Assembly (NCBI GenBank): GCA_903904835.1
Contig: CAIVEI010000045.1
Span: forward strand, 1-64,000
Source: an uncultured Schlesneria sp.
GTDB lineage: Bacteria; Planctomycetota; Planctomycetia; Planctomycetales; Planctomycetaceae
DNA length: 64,000 bases
Reading direction: 5' to 3'
The notes beneath the pieces are model-generated. The model did not search any database. It was not told the origin of the DNA and saw nothing but the letters and a program-made list of their open reading frames with translations. Position numbers and translations under genes: made by a program. Every line of letters begins with the position of its first letter. Positions within the stretch are counted from its first letter, which is position 1. This document shows, piece after piece, positions 26,438 through 35,546 of the stretch.

Positions 26438-26959
26438 TTAATCGGGTTCGTTCGAGGCATGCCCCGCTTCGGCTTTTGATTTGGCCTCTTCAATGCGACG
26501 GATCGAATCGCGGATGCGCGCTGCGTCTTCGTAACGCTCTTCTTCCACAGATGAGCGCAGCTCATTGCGAAGTTTGATCAACTGGAATTGCAATTGGCTC
26601 GCTTGCGGGGATCTTTTGGGGACCTTTCCGACATGAGTCGTTTCGCCGTGGATATTTTCAAGCAACGGCAATAGTTCGTCTTCGAACACAACGTAGTCGT
26701 GGGGACAACCCAACCGGCCTTGAGCCCGAAACTCTTTAAACGCGATTCCACAATTCGGACAAAGCTTCTGATCAAGCTCTTCCAGAATTGACGCTTCACT
26801 TTCAGAATCCGGGTCCATCGCTGCATCTCCTTTGGAGGCTTGCGAATGACTGAGGTATTCTTTCGCACATCCCTCGCAGAGGTGGAGCGCCTGCACTTCT
26901 TTCTGGCGCAACTCGGTGATGTGTAATACAGCTGGCTTTGAGCAACGTCCGCATTTCAT
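26438..26959 (-). CDS. mcsA: McsA-like activator of the arginine kinase (zinc-binding, UvrB/C motif)
   Basis: About 173 residues with CxxC pairs CGRC, CEGC and CPNC and a fourth site reading GCPHDY, where the second Cys is replaced by Asp. The McsA stretch [33 protein letters not shown] and HVGKVPKR follows. A C-terminal UvrB/UvrC helix pair ([32 protein letters not shown]) closes it. McsA binds zinc and activates McsB. I prefer ATG 26959 because family members begin with the first CxxC; a TTG at 26983 is open but has no ribosome site. It is 98 bases upstream of mcsB. Confidence 0.88.
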   Translation of the reverse strand: MKCGRCSKPAVLHITELRQKEVQALHLCEGCAKEYLSHSQASKGDAAMDPDSESEASILEELDQKLCPNCGIAFKEFRAQGRLGCPHDYVVFEDELLPLLENIHGETTHVGKVPKRSPQASQLQFQLIKLRNELRSSVEEERYEDAARIRDSIRRIEEAKSKAEAGHASNEPD

Positions 26960-27075
26960 GACTGACACGTGGGGCTTGGGCAAGAGGGAGTCGTACCACT
27001 GGGATTCTATGAGCGATCGGCGGGAAAGGAAAGCACAGATCGTCAGGCTCGGTCATCGGTAACGCTCTGTAGCGG

Positions 27076-27966
27076 TCAGATTCGGAACCGCTTCCGTTGC
27101 AACGTCACCTCGTTCCCGGATGAATTGTAATTGACCTCGTCCATGAACGCCCGCATCAGCATGACTCCGCGTCCAAACGGACGTGCAAGATTTTCTGGAT
27201 CGGTCGGGTCAGGAAGCGTCGCGGGATCGAATCCTTTACCATCATCGCGAATAACGAATGTTGCTTCGTCTGCATTGAGCCGCAGTTGTACGTGAATCCG
27301 CCTGTCGATCCAAGGGGCAATTTGCCGACGTTCTTCCGCCAAGGCATAAAACGCCTGATGATCCTGTTCTTTCAGTTCTGAACTGACTTCGAGATTGCCG
27401 TGATACATCGCGTTCAGCAGCGCTTCTTCCAGGGCGGTCCCTGTCCTTAATCGATCTGTTCGATCCAGGCTCCAGACATCTGCCAGAACCGTTTGAAAGT
27501 GTCGCGACATCGCCATCAACAAATTGACGTCGTTTTCAAGAATAAAGTCTTCGCGACGCTCACCGATTCGATTCATCAGTTCCGAATGCTTACGACTTTC
27601 GTGCATTGCTGCCAGCACACGACGAACGGTATCAACCAGCATCGTCGCCAGCGATCGCTTGGGCACATAACTAGAAGCCCCGGATTGAAGAGCTTCCACC
27701 GCAATTTCTTCGTTCCCCCGCGAAGTCATCAGGATGACCGGGACGTGCGAATGGCTCTTGCGAAGCGTCGAGATCAGTTCCAGACCGGTCATGCCTGGCA
27801 TTTGCAGGTCCGTCACGATGATGTCGGGTGCCGAAGCCTTGATCGCGGCCAATGCGGCGTTTCCGTCCACGGCTTCAATGACATTCCAGCCGGACTCCTG
27901 CATCAACAGGCCATTAGCCAACTTCCTGTCGACGCTCGAATCGTCGACCACAAGAATGGTCGTCAT
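27076..27966 (-). CDS. Receiver-HATPase fusion regulator (RsbW-like output)
   Basis: The 296-residue protein starts with a full CheY-like receiver (ILVVDDSSVDRKLANGLL, phospho-Asp in DIIVTDLQMPGM, Thr/Ser and Lys switch residues in LMTSRG and YVPKRS). A linker and a GHKL ATPase domain follow, with N box EEALLNAMYHGN, G1 box IRDDGKGFD and G2 box GRGVMLMRAFMDEV. No dimerisation His is present, so it is not a normal histidine kinase; the ATPase resembles anti-sigma serine kinases of the RsbW/SpoIIAB group. The start is ATG 27966 with GGAAG upstream; a longer open frame to 28185 has no domain content. Confidence 0.82.
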   Translation of the reverse strand: MTTILVVDDSSVDRKLANGLLMQESGWNVIEAVDGNAALAAIKASAPDIIVTDLQMPGMTGLELISTLRKSHSHVPVILMTSRGNEEIAVEALQSGASSYVPKRSLATMLVDTVRRVLAAMHESRKHSELMNRIGERREDFILENDVNLLMAMSRHFQTVLADVWSLDRTDRLRTGTALEEALLNAMYHGNLEVSSELKEQDHQAFYALAEERRQIAPWIDRRIHVQLRLNADEATFVIRDDGKGFDPATLPDPTDPENLARPFGRGVMLMRAFMDEVNYNSSGNEVTLQRKRFRI

Positions 27967-28179
27967 TAGAGGCTTCCGCAAAACGAGTGAAGATCTGAAA
28001 TCATCAAACGAAACCATCCTTCGGTCGACCAGAACGTATTCTACGCGAGCGGCTCGTGTCGACGCCGCGAAAAGGATACGGTCCAATTCGATCGGCGTGA
28101 AGTCTACGAGACATTTGGTTATCCTGACCGATACTTGTTTAAACAACATTGCAGCCCAATCTAACTCCCAAAACTCGGA

Positions 28180-28974
28180 ATGCAACGAATGGTTACTCTA
28201 AAACAACGACTAAAAACCAATGAAATTGTACGGATTTGCGGCGTTGGGCGGATGCCGCACCATAATTTAATCCACATTCTGGGGATGAGCGGCGGGTTTC
28301 ATGGAATCTGGTTTGACATGGAGCACGTCGGGTTTTCGTCCCAGGAACTTGAAATCTTGACGATGGCGGCTCGCGAACACGGCCTCGATACATTCTGCCG
28401 CGTAGCCCCGACAGATTACGCCACCGTGACTCGATGCCTTGAAGCGGGATCAAGTGGAATTATGGCGGCTCAGATCTTCAGTGCCGAACAGGCCGAGGAA
28501 TTTGTGCGTTGGTCCAAGTTCTCGCCTCGTGGTTGGCGTGGGTTGAATACCGGTGGATGGGATGCAAGATTTTCCATGATTCCTGCGGCTGAGTACACAC
28601 GCAAGGCAAATGAAGAGACGTTTGTCGCGATCCAGATTGAAACGCTGGCTGCAATCGAACAGTGTCAGGCCATCGCGGCGATTGATGGCGTCGATGCCCT
28701 TTTCGTTGGTCCTTCGGATCTCAGTCAAAGCCTGGGTGTGACCGGTGAATTCTTTCATGACAAGTGTCTTGCTGCGATCGACAAAGTGTCACAGGCCTGC
28801 CGCGATGCGGGAAAGCCATGGGCTGCGGTGACCTTTAACGCGAAGCATGCTGAAATGCTGGTCAGCAAGGGTTGTCAAATGCTCTCACCTACAAACGATA
28901 TTCGATTGGCTGTCGCCGGAGTTAATGCGGTCAAAAATGACTTCGCAGAGCTCTTTTCCAGAACGTCGACATAA
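28180..28974 (+). CDS. HpcH/HpaI-family class II aldolase
   Basis: The 264-residue protein has the PEP-mutase-like barrel of HpcH/HpaI aldolases: GIWFDMEHVGF (metal-site Glu), the CRVAPTDYATVTRCLEAGSSGIMAAQI strand with catalytic Arg, GWRGLNTGG, VAIQIETLAAIEQC (second metal Glu) and VDALFVGPSDLSQSLG. The family splits 4-hydroxy-2-oxo acids into pyruvate or related oxo acids and an aldehyde. The exact substrate is not visible. The start could be ATG 28180 or 28189. It is a single gene, divergent from the receiver-HATPase gene. Confidence 0.85.
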   Translation: MQRMVTLKQRLKTNEIVRICGVGRMPHHNLIHILGMSGGFHGIWFDMEHVGFSSQELEILTMAAREHGLDTFCRVAPTDYATVTRCLEAGSSGIMAAQIFSAEQAEEFVRWSKFSPRGWRGLNTGGWDARFSMIPAAEYTRKANEETFVAIQIETLAAIEQCQAIAAIDGVDALFVGPSDLSQSLGVTGEFFHDKCLAAIDKVSQACRDAGKPWAAVTFNAKHAEMLVSKGCQMLSPTNDIRLAVAGVNAVKNDFAELFSRTST

Positions 28975-29106
28975 CAAAATTGCCAGCCTGAATAACCGCA
29001 CATTGCTTGACCAGGGGAATTCCACAGCCATAACATGAACCGCGTTGTTGTCGAGGTAGCGCGCGACTGGTCGGTTATTACGAAATTCTGTCGAGGGGGC
29101 AATTTG

Positions 29107-30036
29107 ATGAGTACGAAAAATGTTCGATGTTGCTTGGCAATGGTGTCATTGCTGAGTCTGGCGTTATTCGTTTCGGAAGTTAAGGCGTCTGGTCCGACAG
29201 TCGCACAACAAACCGCCATTCAGGCACAATCGGCAATCACCGACGCGTCGCTCGGTTGGCACCACGGTGGCTGGGGTGGAGGCTGGCACCATGGCGGTTG
29301 GGGGTGGGGCGGCGGTTGGGGATGGGGCGGTGGATGGGGCGGAGGATGGGGATATCGCAGTTTGGGTTGGGGTGGCGGATGGGGGTATGGTGGATTCGGA
29401 TATCCCGCCTATGGTTACGCCGGTTACGGTTTTGTCCGCCCGGTCATCTACACTTATCCGGCTTATACGTACGTAAGATATCGCGCACCTCGCTATTGTT
29501 GCGGATACAGTTACACCGTGCCGACAAGCTGCTGCGCAAACAATACGATTAGCACCCCGACGACTTACTCTTACACAGTAGCGGGTACTACGTATCCGGC
29601 AGAACCTGTGGCTTACACGTCGTCGTATTCAGCCTCGAACGTTGCCGCGAATCCATCGCCCGCTTCGCCGATTTACACCTCGGGAACAACTTATTCGAAG
29701 CTCGTCAACTCAAATCGATCGAGCTACGGGTCTGAGGTCTACACTCCTTCGTTGGCATATCGCACGGCATCGACTGCGACTTCACAACCTGCTAGTAGAA
29801 ACCTGGCTTCCTCAGTTTCGGCACCTTATCCTCCTGCTCCTGTGGAATACGCCAAACCGATCGCATCGCCGCAGCCGATTGCAAAACGTTCGACGTCAAT
29901 TCTTCACGCGGAATATCGCGCCGCCTCGAATCGGAATCAGGTTGTCCCCACGGCAGTAACAGCATCAACGAGTGCAAAAGCGAAAGAAAAGTACAGGGCG
30001 ACTGAAGCAAACTTTGCTTTGAAAACGCGAGAATAA
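29107..30036 (+). CDS. Exported Gly/Trp/Tyr-rich low-complexity protein
   Basis: The 309-residue protein has a signal peptide (MSTKNVRCCLAMVSLLSLALFVSEVKA/SG). A Gly/Trp/His tract of about 50 residues (repeats of GGWGWGG and HHGGW) follows, then a Tyr/Pro/Ser-rich middle with two CC pairs (YCCGYSY, SCCANN) and a Ser/Ala/Thr-rich tail. No known domain. The composition suggests a structural or adhesive cell-envelope protein. ATG 29107 lies 7 bases after GAGGGGG. A conserved hairpin follows the stop. Confidence 0.75.
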   Translation: MSTKNVRCCLAMVSLLSLALFVSEVKASGPTVAQQTAIQAQSAITDASLGWHHGGWGGGWHHGGWGWGGGWGWGGGWGGGWGYRSLGWGGGWGYGGFGYPAYGYAGYGFVRPVIYTYPAYTYVRYRAPRYCCGYSYTVPTSCCANNTISTPTTYSYTVAGTTYPAEPVAYTSSYSASNVAANPSPASPIYTSGTTYSKLVNSNRSSYGSEVYTPSLAYRTASTATSQPASRNLASSVSAPYPPAPVEYAKPIASPQPIAKRSTSILHAEYRAASNRNQVVPTAVTASTSAKAKEKYRATEANFALKTRE

Positions 30037-30051
30037 AGTTTTGAAAGTAGT

Positions 30052-30081
30052 CTCGTTCCCAAGCTCCGGCTTGGGAACGAG
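30052..30081. repeat. Perfect hairpin CTCGTTCCCAAGC
   Basis: A perfect 13-base stem (CTCGTTCCCAAGC / GCTTGGGAACGAG) with a four-base loop lies between the convergent Gly-rich protein and MATE genes. I recall this palindrome as dispersed in many bacterial genomes, including planctomycetes. It may double as a terminator, but no T run follows. Confidence 0.6.
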
Positions 30082-30093
30082 TGACTGCACGGC

Positions 30094-31500
30094 TTACACC
30101 TTGGTCCGGGTCCACTTGCCGGCGAGATATCGCCAGCAAATCAAGCTTGACCTCAGAATGTTATCCGCGCCCATTCCCATCCAGGCTCCGAGCAAACCGA
30201 GTTGCAGGTATACGCCACAGAAGTAGCCGACCGAGACGCGGACAATCACATTCCCTAACAACGAGCAGTAGAGCGGAAAACGCGTATCACCTGCGCCTCG
30301 CAGTGCATTGACGTACACAATCAGGATGGCGTTGGGGATCTGAAAGCCCGACATCAGGCGGAATGCAGGGACTCCAGCCGCTGCGACGGCGGGATCAGAG
30401 TGCATCATCGCGTAAATTTGTGGTGCAAAGGCAAAGAATAAGACCGTCATCAAAACTGCATACCAGACACATTGGCGCAGCGCCTCGTGGCCCGCAGCTT
30501 TGGCTCGTTGATATTGTCGAGCACCCAGCGATTGACCGACTAACGTTGCTGCCGCGATTCCGAACGCCTCAACGGGTAAGTACGACAGAGCTTCGATTCG
30601 AACCCCAACGACATGCGCTGCGAATGTGGCCCCGTCAAAACCGTTCGGTGAAAGTCGAGCGATCACCATCAAAAATGAAAAATGGCCGATGAATGTACAC
30701 AGGCCACCGAGAGCGGCCGGTCCGCCAATCCGCAGAACTCGCCAGATTGTCTCGCGATGAAAACCAAAGTCCGCTCTCGTAACGTGCAATCGCGAAGTTC
30801 TGGAAAAAAGCAGGCGAGTCATCAGCACGGCGCCACACAGATGTGCGATCGTCGTCCCGATGACGATTCCTTTGACACCCAGTTCAGGAACAATCGTTAA
30901 AGAGTGATTCTGGATCGATAAACCAAATGTGCACGCCGTCGAGACGATGATATTCACGAGGTTCGTCACAAGTAAAACTCGCAGCGGCGACAGCATGTCT
31001 CCCGAGCCCCGGAAAGCCGCCGACGCGATCAAGGTCCAGCCTGCAAAGAACTGACCACACGCATCGATTCGAAGAAACTCGACCGCGATCCGTAATTGCT
31101 CACCTTCCATATTCAGCAGGCGAGGGAAACCGGCGGCCAGCAGTTGAAGCAGCGAAAAAACGAACAAGCCGATCATGGGCAACATCGAAAGGGATCTGCC
31201 GGCGATCCGGCGCGCCTCTTCGAATCGGCCTGCACCCCACTCCCGCGCCACAACGGCCGAAGTCCCCGTCCCGACCAAACTGAAGAGCATGGATGCCAGC
31301 CACGAGACATAGGCCGAAAGTCCAATCGCAGCGGTTTCTGACTTTCCGAGACGGCCAGAAAGGTAAACGTCAAAAAAACCGACGCAGAACGTCAGCATTT
31401 GCTCGCAGAGAACCGGAAGCGCCAGAAAAAAAAGCTGGCGTCGTAACCCGTCCGTCTCAGAGGAATTTGCGGCAGCGGGTTGGTCGGCGAGCATGCTCAT
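30094..31500 (-). CDS. MATE-family multidrug/metabolite efflux transporter
   Basis: The 468-residue protein has about twelve membrane helices in two homologous halves. Typical MATE stretches are FFLALPVLCEQMLTFCVGFFDVYLSGRLG, VVAREWGAGRFEEA, SAAFRGSGDMLSPLR, and in the second half GFDGATFAAHVVGVRIEALSYLPVEAFGIAAATLVGQSLGA and ALRGAGDTRFPLY. These transporters export cationic compounds with Na+ or H+ exchange; the substrate is unknown. The start is ATG 31500 (MSMLADQ); an upstream TTG in frame has no ribosome site. Confidence 0.92.
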   Translation of the reverse strand: MSMLADQPAAANSSETDGLRRQLFFLALPVLCEQMLTFCVGFFDVYLSGRLGKSETAAIGLSAYVSWLASMLFSLVGTGTSAVVAREWGAGRFEEARRIAGRSLSMLPMIGLFVFSLLQLLAAGFPRLLNMEGEQLRIAVEFLRIDACGQFFAGWTLIASAAFRGSGDMLSPLRVLLVTNLVNIIVSTACTFGLSIQNHSLTIVPELGVKGIVIGTTIAHLCGAVLMTRLLFSRTSRLHVTRADFGFHRETIWRVLRIGGPAALGGLCTFIGHFSFLMVIARLSPNGFDGATFAAHVVGVRIEALSYLPVEAFGIAAATLVGQSLGARQYQRAKAAGHEALRQCVWYAVLMTVLFFAFAPQIYAMMHSDPAVAAAGVPAFRLMSGFQIPNAILIVYVNALRGAGDTRFPLYCSLLGNVIVRVSVGYFCGVYLQLGLLGAWMGMGADNILRSSLICWRYLAGKWTRTKV

Positions 31501-31754
31501 TCGTTTAAGAGAATTTCGACACAATGGTCAATCGATGCGGGATGGTAAACGCGATCCGTGACCGTGTCAAAACGCTTGTCTGTCTGTATTGTGTATACTC
31601 GGATCGCCGGTGGTTGGTGTCATGACATCGGAACAGACCGTCTGGTTCGCGTCATGAGCCCCGTGATTTCCTTGCGCCGCTTGGGAAAACGGCTTCGTGA
31701 CCGAGACGGTTCCCTGGCGAAATATTACGTGAAAATAAATTTTAAGGTTTGAAT

Positions 31755-33401
31755 ATGGCCGTTTCTCCTCTGGCTGGATTACCCGCTCCGTCATCGATGC
31801 TGATCGATACCGATAAACTGATTGCGAATTATTTCGATCTAAAACCAGATCCGGGCAACAAATCACAGCAGGTCAGTTTCGGGACGAGTGGGCATCGCGG
31901 GACTTCGACCGACGGGACATTTACCGAATCACACATCATTGCGATTACGCAGGCGCTGATCGAATACCGCGAGGCAAACAAGATCGATGGCCCTCTTTAT
32001 CTTGGAAAAGATACGCACGCGCTTTCAGCGCCTGCCGAGCGAACGGCCTTGGAAGTCCTGGCGGCTCATGGAGTCGAGACGGTCATTCAGAACGGAAATG
32101 GGTTTACCCCCACGCCAACGATTTCTCGCGCCATCCTCTGCCATAACCGAGGTCGAACGGACCATCTTGCCGACGGGATCGTCATCACACCGTCGCATAA
32201 TCCGCCCGAGGATGGCGGGTTCAAATATAACCCGCCAAACGGAGGCCCGGCTGACACCGATATCACGGGATGGGTTCAAAATCGCGCCAACGAATTGCTG
32301 AAAAGTGGTCTGGCGAACACAAAACGGCTGAGCTACGAATCGGCTCTCAAAGCGACTTCGACTCATTCGCAGGACTTTGCCAGAGACTACATCAACGACC
32401 TGAAACATGTCATCGATCTCGATGTCATCCGGCACGCCGGACTGAAGATCGGCGTCGATCCGCTGGGTGGAGCAGGCGTCGGATACTGGCAGCCGATTGC
32501 AGAAACCTATGGACTGAACATCACGGTTGTTAATCAGCAGGTCGATCCGAAATTCGCTTTCATGTCGGTTGACCATGACGGCAAGATCCGGATGGATTGC
32601 TCCAGCCCTTATGCAATGGCGAGTCTGGTTCAACTGAAAGATCAGTTTGACATCGCATTCGGGAACGATCCTGACACAGACCGACATGGAATTGTGACCA
32701 GGTCGTCTGGGCTGATGAATCCCAATCATTATCTAGCGGTCGCGATTCGGTATCTGTTTCAAAACCGACTGAAATGGCCAGCTACAGCCGGTGTTGGAAA
32801 GACTTGCGTCAGCAGTCAGATGATCGACTGTGTCGCTGCATCAATCGGCAGGACTCTCTACGAGGTGCCGGTTGGCTTCAAATGGTTTGTCGATGGTCTA
32901 TTTCATGGAACACTCGGTTTCGGCGGTGAAGAAAGTGCCGGCGCCAGCTTTCTCAGAATGGACGGAACGGCATGGTCGACCGACAAGGATGGCATTATCC
33001 TGGCTCTGCTTGCTGCCGAGATCACTGCCAAAACCGGACGCGATCCCGGTCTCCATTATCGCGATCTGGTGGCTCAGTTTGGTGAGCGGCGATACACGCG
33101 AATCGATCAGCGGATTACGGCCGAAGAAAAGGACCGTTTCAAACGATTGAACCCCGCCGCGATCACTTCAACGACGCTGGCAGGCGAGTCAATCACAGCC
33201 AGGTTGAGCGAAGCACCGGGAAACCATAAGCCGATTGGCGGCGTGAAAGTCGTGACCGATCAGGGCTGGTTTGCTGCCAGGCCGTCAGGGACCGAGGCCA
33301 TTTATAAGCTTTACGCCGAAAGCTTTCGCGATGACGAACACCTGCAGCAGATTGTGACGGAAGCTCGAGAAATTGTGGGCCACGCATTGAGCGGCAGCTA
33401 A
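31755..33401 (+). CDS. pgm: Phosphoglucomutase (alpha-D-glucose-phosphate specific)
   Basis: The 548-residue protein matches bacterial Pgm in length and motifs: [13 protein letters not shown], the phospho-serine loop [18 protein letters not shown], the metal loop [10 protein letters not shown], the sugar loop [12 protein letters not shown] and the phosphate-binding RPSGTE near the end. It interconverts glucose 1-phosphate and glucose 6-phosphate, linking storage polysaccharide and cell-envelope sugar synthesis with glycolysis. ATG 31755 lies 7 bases after TAAGG. pyrC follows 45 bases downstream on the same strand and may be co-transcribed. Confidence 0.95.
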   Translation: MAVSPLAGLPAPSSMLIDTDKLIANYFDLKPDPGNKSQQVSFGTSGHRGTSTDGTFTESHIIAITQALIEYREANKIDGPLYLGKDTHALSAPAERTALEVLAAHGVETVIQNGNGFTPTPTISRAILCHNRGRTDHLADGIVITPSHNPPEDGGFKYNPPNGGPADTDITGWVQNRANELLKSGLANTKRLSYESALKATSTHSQDFARDYINDLKHVIDLDVIRHAGLKIGVDPLGGAGVGYWQPIAETYGLNITVVNQQVDPKFAFMSVDHDGKIRMDCSSPYAMASLVQLKDQFDIAFGNDPDTDRHGIVTRSSGLMNPNHYLAVAIRYLFQNRLKWPATAGVGKTCVSSQMIDCVAASIGRTLYEVPVGFKWFVDGLFHGTLGFGGEESAGASFLRMDGTAWSTDKDGIILALLAAEITAKTGRDPGLHYRDLVAQFGERRYTRIDQRITAEEKDRFKRLNPAAITSTTLAGESITARLSEAPGNHKPIGGVKVVTDQGWFAARPSGTEAIYKLYAESFRDDEHLQQIVTEAREIVGHALSGS

Positions 33402-33446
33402 GCGTTTTAGTGACCGAAACGAAAAAACAAGAAGCGAGGCCCGATT

Positions 33447-34787
33447 GTGCGATTGTTGATCTCAGGTGCAACATGCGTTCTTCCTACGGGTCAAGCCCGT
33501 GTCGATCTGCTGATCGAAAACGGCAAGATTCTCGGGATCGATCCCCCGAAAGGCGCTTCGGTCGACGAAACGATTCGTGCGGATGATCTGGTTGTTATAC
33601 CAGGCGTTGTTGATGATCAGGTTCATTTTCGAGACCCCGGCCTGACACATAAAGAGGATCTGCACACGGCAACACGCGCCTGCGCCAAGGGGGGCGTCAC
33701 GTCGTTTCTTGAAATGCCGAACACCAAGCCGACCACGACGACGTGCGACCGCCTGGCCGAGAAACTGACGCTCGCCAGCGAAAAATGCCTGGTCAATTAC
33801 GGTTTCTACATCGGTGCCACGCCGGCGAATCTCGACGAGCTGAAAACCGCGAAGCGGACTCCGGGGATCAAGATTTTCATCGGATCGAGCACTGGAGACC
33901 TGCTCGTCGACGACCAGCAGGCCTTGGAACGAATCTTCGCAGAGACAACATTGCCGATCTGTGCCCACTGCGAAGATGAGGCCACCGTCAGAGCCAACAG
34001 CTTGCGACTCAGTGGCGGCTCAAAGTATGAAGACCATTCCCAGATTCGTGACGAAGCTGCTGCGGTCATCGCGACGAAACGAGCCTTGGATCTGGCGATT
34101 CGGCACCGGCACCGCTTTCACGTTCTGCACGTTTCGACTGCGGCGGAGACAGAATTGCTTAGAGACCCACAAGGTCTGATTACGGCTGAAGCCTGTCCGC
34201 ATCATCTCTTCTTCAACGTTGATGACTATGAACGATTGGGATCGCTAGTTCAGATGAATCCGTCGATCAAGACGTCGGCAGATAATGATGGGCTTTGGCG
34301 AGCGTTAAAAGACGGACGAATCCAGGTGATCGCCACCGATCATGCTCCGCATACAATCGAAGAAAAACAGCAGCCCTATCCAAAATCTCCCTCAGGTCTA
34401 CCGGCCGTTGAAAACTCGCTCGCACTGATGCTCGACTGCGTTAACGCCGGCATCTGTTCTTTGGAAAGTGTTGTTCATTGGATGTGCGATGCGCCAGCTC
34501 GAGTGTGGGATATGGTGGGGAAGGGAAGGATCGCAGAACGTTACGACGCAGACCTGGTTCTGGTGGATCTTGGCAAGAAGCAGACCGTTCGTAATGAAAA
34601 CCAGCAAACAAAATGCGGCTGGAGTCCCTGGGACGGGGTCACGCTGCAAGGCTGGCCTGTGCGAACCCTCGTCGGAGGAAAAACGGTCTTCCTGGACGGA
34701 ATTTTCGACGAATCCCTTCGAGGCACGGAAATCACCTTCGATCATGCAAAAGGTGGATACTGGGCAATACCCAACACGGATGCGTAG
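33447..34787 (+). CDS. pyrC: Dihydroorotase
   Basis: The 446-residue amidohydrolase catalyses ring closure of carbamoyl aspartate to dihydroorotate in pyrimidine synthesis. The metal motif reads [17 protein letters not shown]: Gln stands where most class I enzymes have the first His of HxH, a variant I recall from the Bacteroidetes dihydroorotase branch. Other key parts are intact: EMPNTKPTT, the carbamylated Lys region [24 protein letters not shown] and IATDHAPHT. The GTG start has GCGAGG upstream. It lies 3' of pgm. Confidence 0.93.
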   Translation: MRLLISGATCVLPTGQARVDLLIENGKILGIDPPKGASVDETIRADDLVVIPGVVDDQVHFRDPGLTHKEDLHTATRACAKGGVTSFLEMPNTKPTTTTCDRLAEKLTLASEKCLVNYGFYIGATPANLDELKTAKRTPGIKIFIGSSTGDLLVDDQQALERIFAETTLPICAHCEDEATVRANSLRLSGGSKYEDHSQIRDEAAAVIATKRALDLAIRHRHRFHVLHVSTAAETELLRDPQGLITAEACPHHLFFNVDDYERLGSLVQMNPSIKTSADNDGLWRALKDGRIQVIATDHAPHTIEEKQQPYPKSPSGLPAVENSLALMLDCVNAGICSLESVVHWMCDAPARVWDMVGKGRIAERYDADLVLVDLGKKQTVRNENQQTKCGWSPWDGVTLQGWPVRTLVGGKTVFLDGIFDESLRGTEITFDHAKGGYWAIPNTDA

Positions 34788-35201
34788 CGGCGACATCCAT
34801 GCTGCGACCTCCTCCACGAAAGCGCAGTTGCGACCGCATCAATCGGGCCATCTAAGCTACAACCAAGAAGACGTTGGGATGATTTAAAACCATTATGGAA
34901 AACAAACTGACGTCTGGAAGCCGCCGCGGTGATCAGTACACGATGCCGTTTGTAATTTCTTCCAAAACTGGTGTTGACATAAAAGCCCGTTTTTACATAC
35001 GCAGGGCCGAGGTGTTTTCCCTGGAAGGGATCAAACAGCCTGTTTTATTGAGATTTGCAGAAATTCCGTGACTGGCACCACGGTTTGGCATTCCGGTTGC
35101 ATTAGTGGAAATCTCACAAGGCGGATCAATGTTGACTGCCTGACAAACAGGTTGACGCGAATCGGAAATCAGATTCGCGCACGAAAAACGGGATGCCAAT
35201 C
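34788..35201. other. Leader region of csrA
   Basis: A 414-base gap without a gene. TTGACA at 34974 is followed after 17 bases by ATACGC, a fair -35 with a poor -10. Several GGA triplets (near 35107, 35122, 35165, 35188) and the hairpin at 35156 lie before csrA. The long leader fits post-transcriptional control. Confidence 0.4.
35156..35179 (+). promoter_or_regulatory. GGA-loop hairpin in the csrA leader, possible CsrA site
   Basis: A perfect 8-base stem (CGCGAATC / GATTCGCG) presents the loop GGAAATCA, 22 bases upstream of the csrA start. CsrA binds GGA in hairpin loops, and in several bacteria it represses its own mRNA this way. A further GGA overlaps the ribosome-site region (CGGGATG). Role inferred. 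Confidence 0.45.
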
Positions 35202-35507
35202 ATGCTTGTTCTCTCACGGAAGATTTCGGAATCGATTCAGATCGGCAATGACATTGTGATCGTGGTGACCCAGATCGCGGGGGGAAAGGTAAAGCTCGGA
35301 ATTCAAGCTGCCGCTCACATTCGCGTCCTGCGCGGCGAGTTGACAAGAACCTCGCCGCTGTCGTCTGTGACGGCTCCAAGCCCTCTTGCAGATGTCTCAG
35401 CCGTGGATGAATACGCTCTTCCTGCAGACGACGTTCCAGCACTTGACTTCAGTACGGATTACGCAGCACAAATCGAAGATCAAATGCAGCGTGTCATGGC
35501 AGTGTGA
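35202..35507 (+). CDS. csrA: Carbon storage regulator CsrA with C-terminal extension
   Basis: The 101-residue protein starts with MLVLSRKISESIQIGNDIVI and continues VTQIAGGKVKLGIQAAAHIRVLRGEL, covering the five-strand CsrA fold with RNA-contacting Arg6 and the Arg of VLRGEL. CsrA is a dimeric mRNA-binding regulator of translation and stability. Usual length is about 60-75 residues; here about 50 extra acidic, Pro/Ala/Ser-rich residues follow the core, of unknown role. I start at ATG 35202 because the family begins MLxLSR; an ATG nine bases earlier is also open. No flagellar genes, its frequent neighbours, are present. Confidence 0.9.
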   Translation: MLVLSRKISESIQIGNDIVIVVTQIAGGKVKLGIQAAAHIRVLRGELTRTSPLSSVTAPSPLADVSAVDEYALPADDVPALDFSTDYAAQIEDQMQRVMAV

Positions 35508-35546
35508 AGTCTCGCTGCTGATGATCGAATACGCGTAACGACAATT

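Noticed and set aside
29256-29552. Arg/Trp/Gly-rich frame in the +1 shifted frame of the Gly-Trp protein
   Set aside because: A by-product of the low-complexity GGTGGCTGG repeats.
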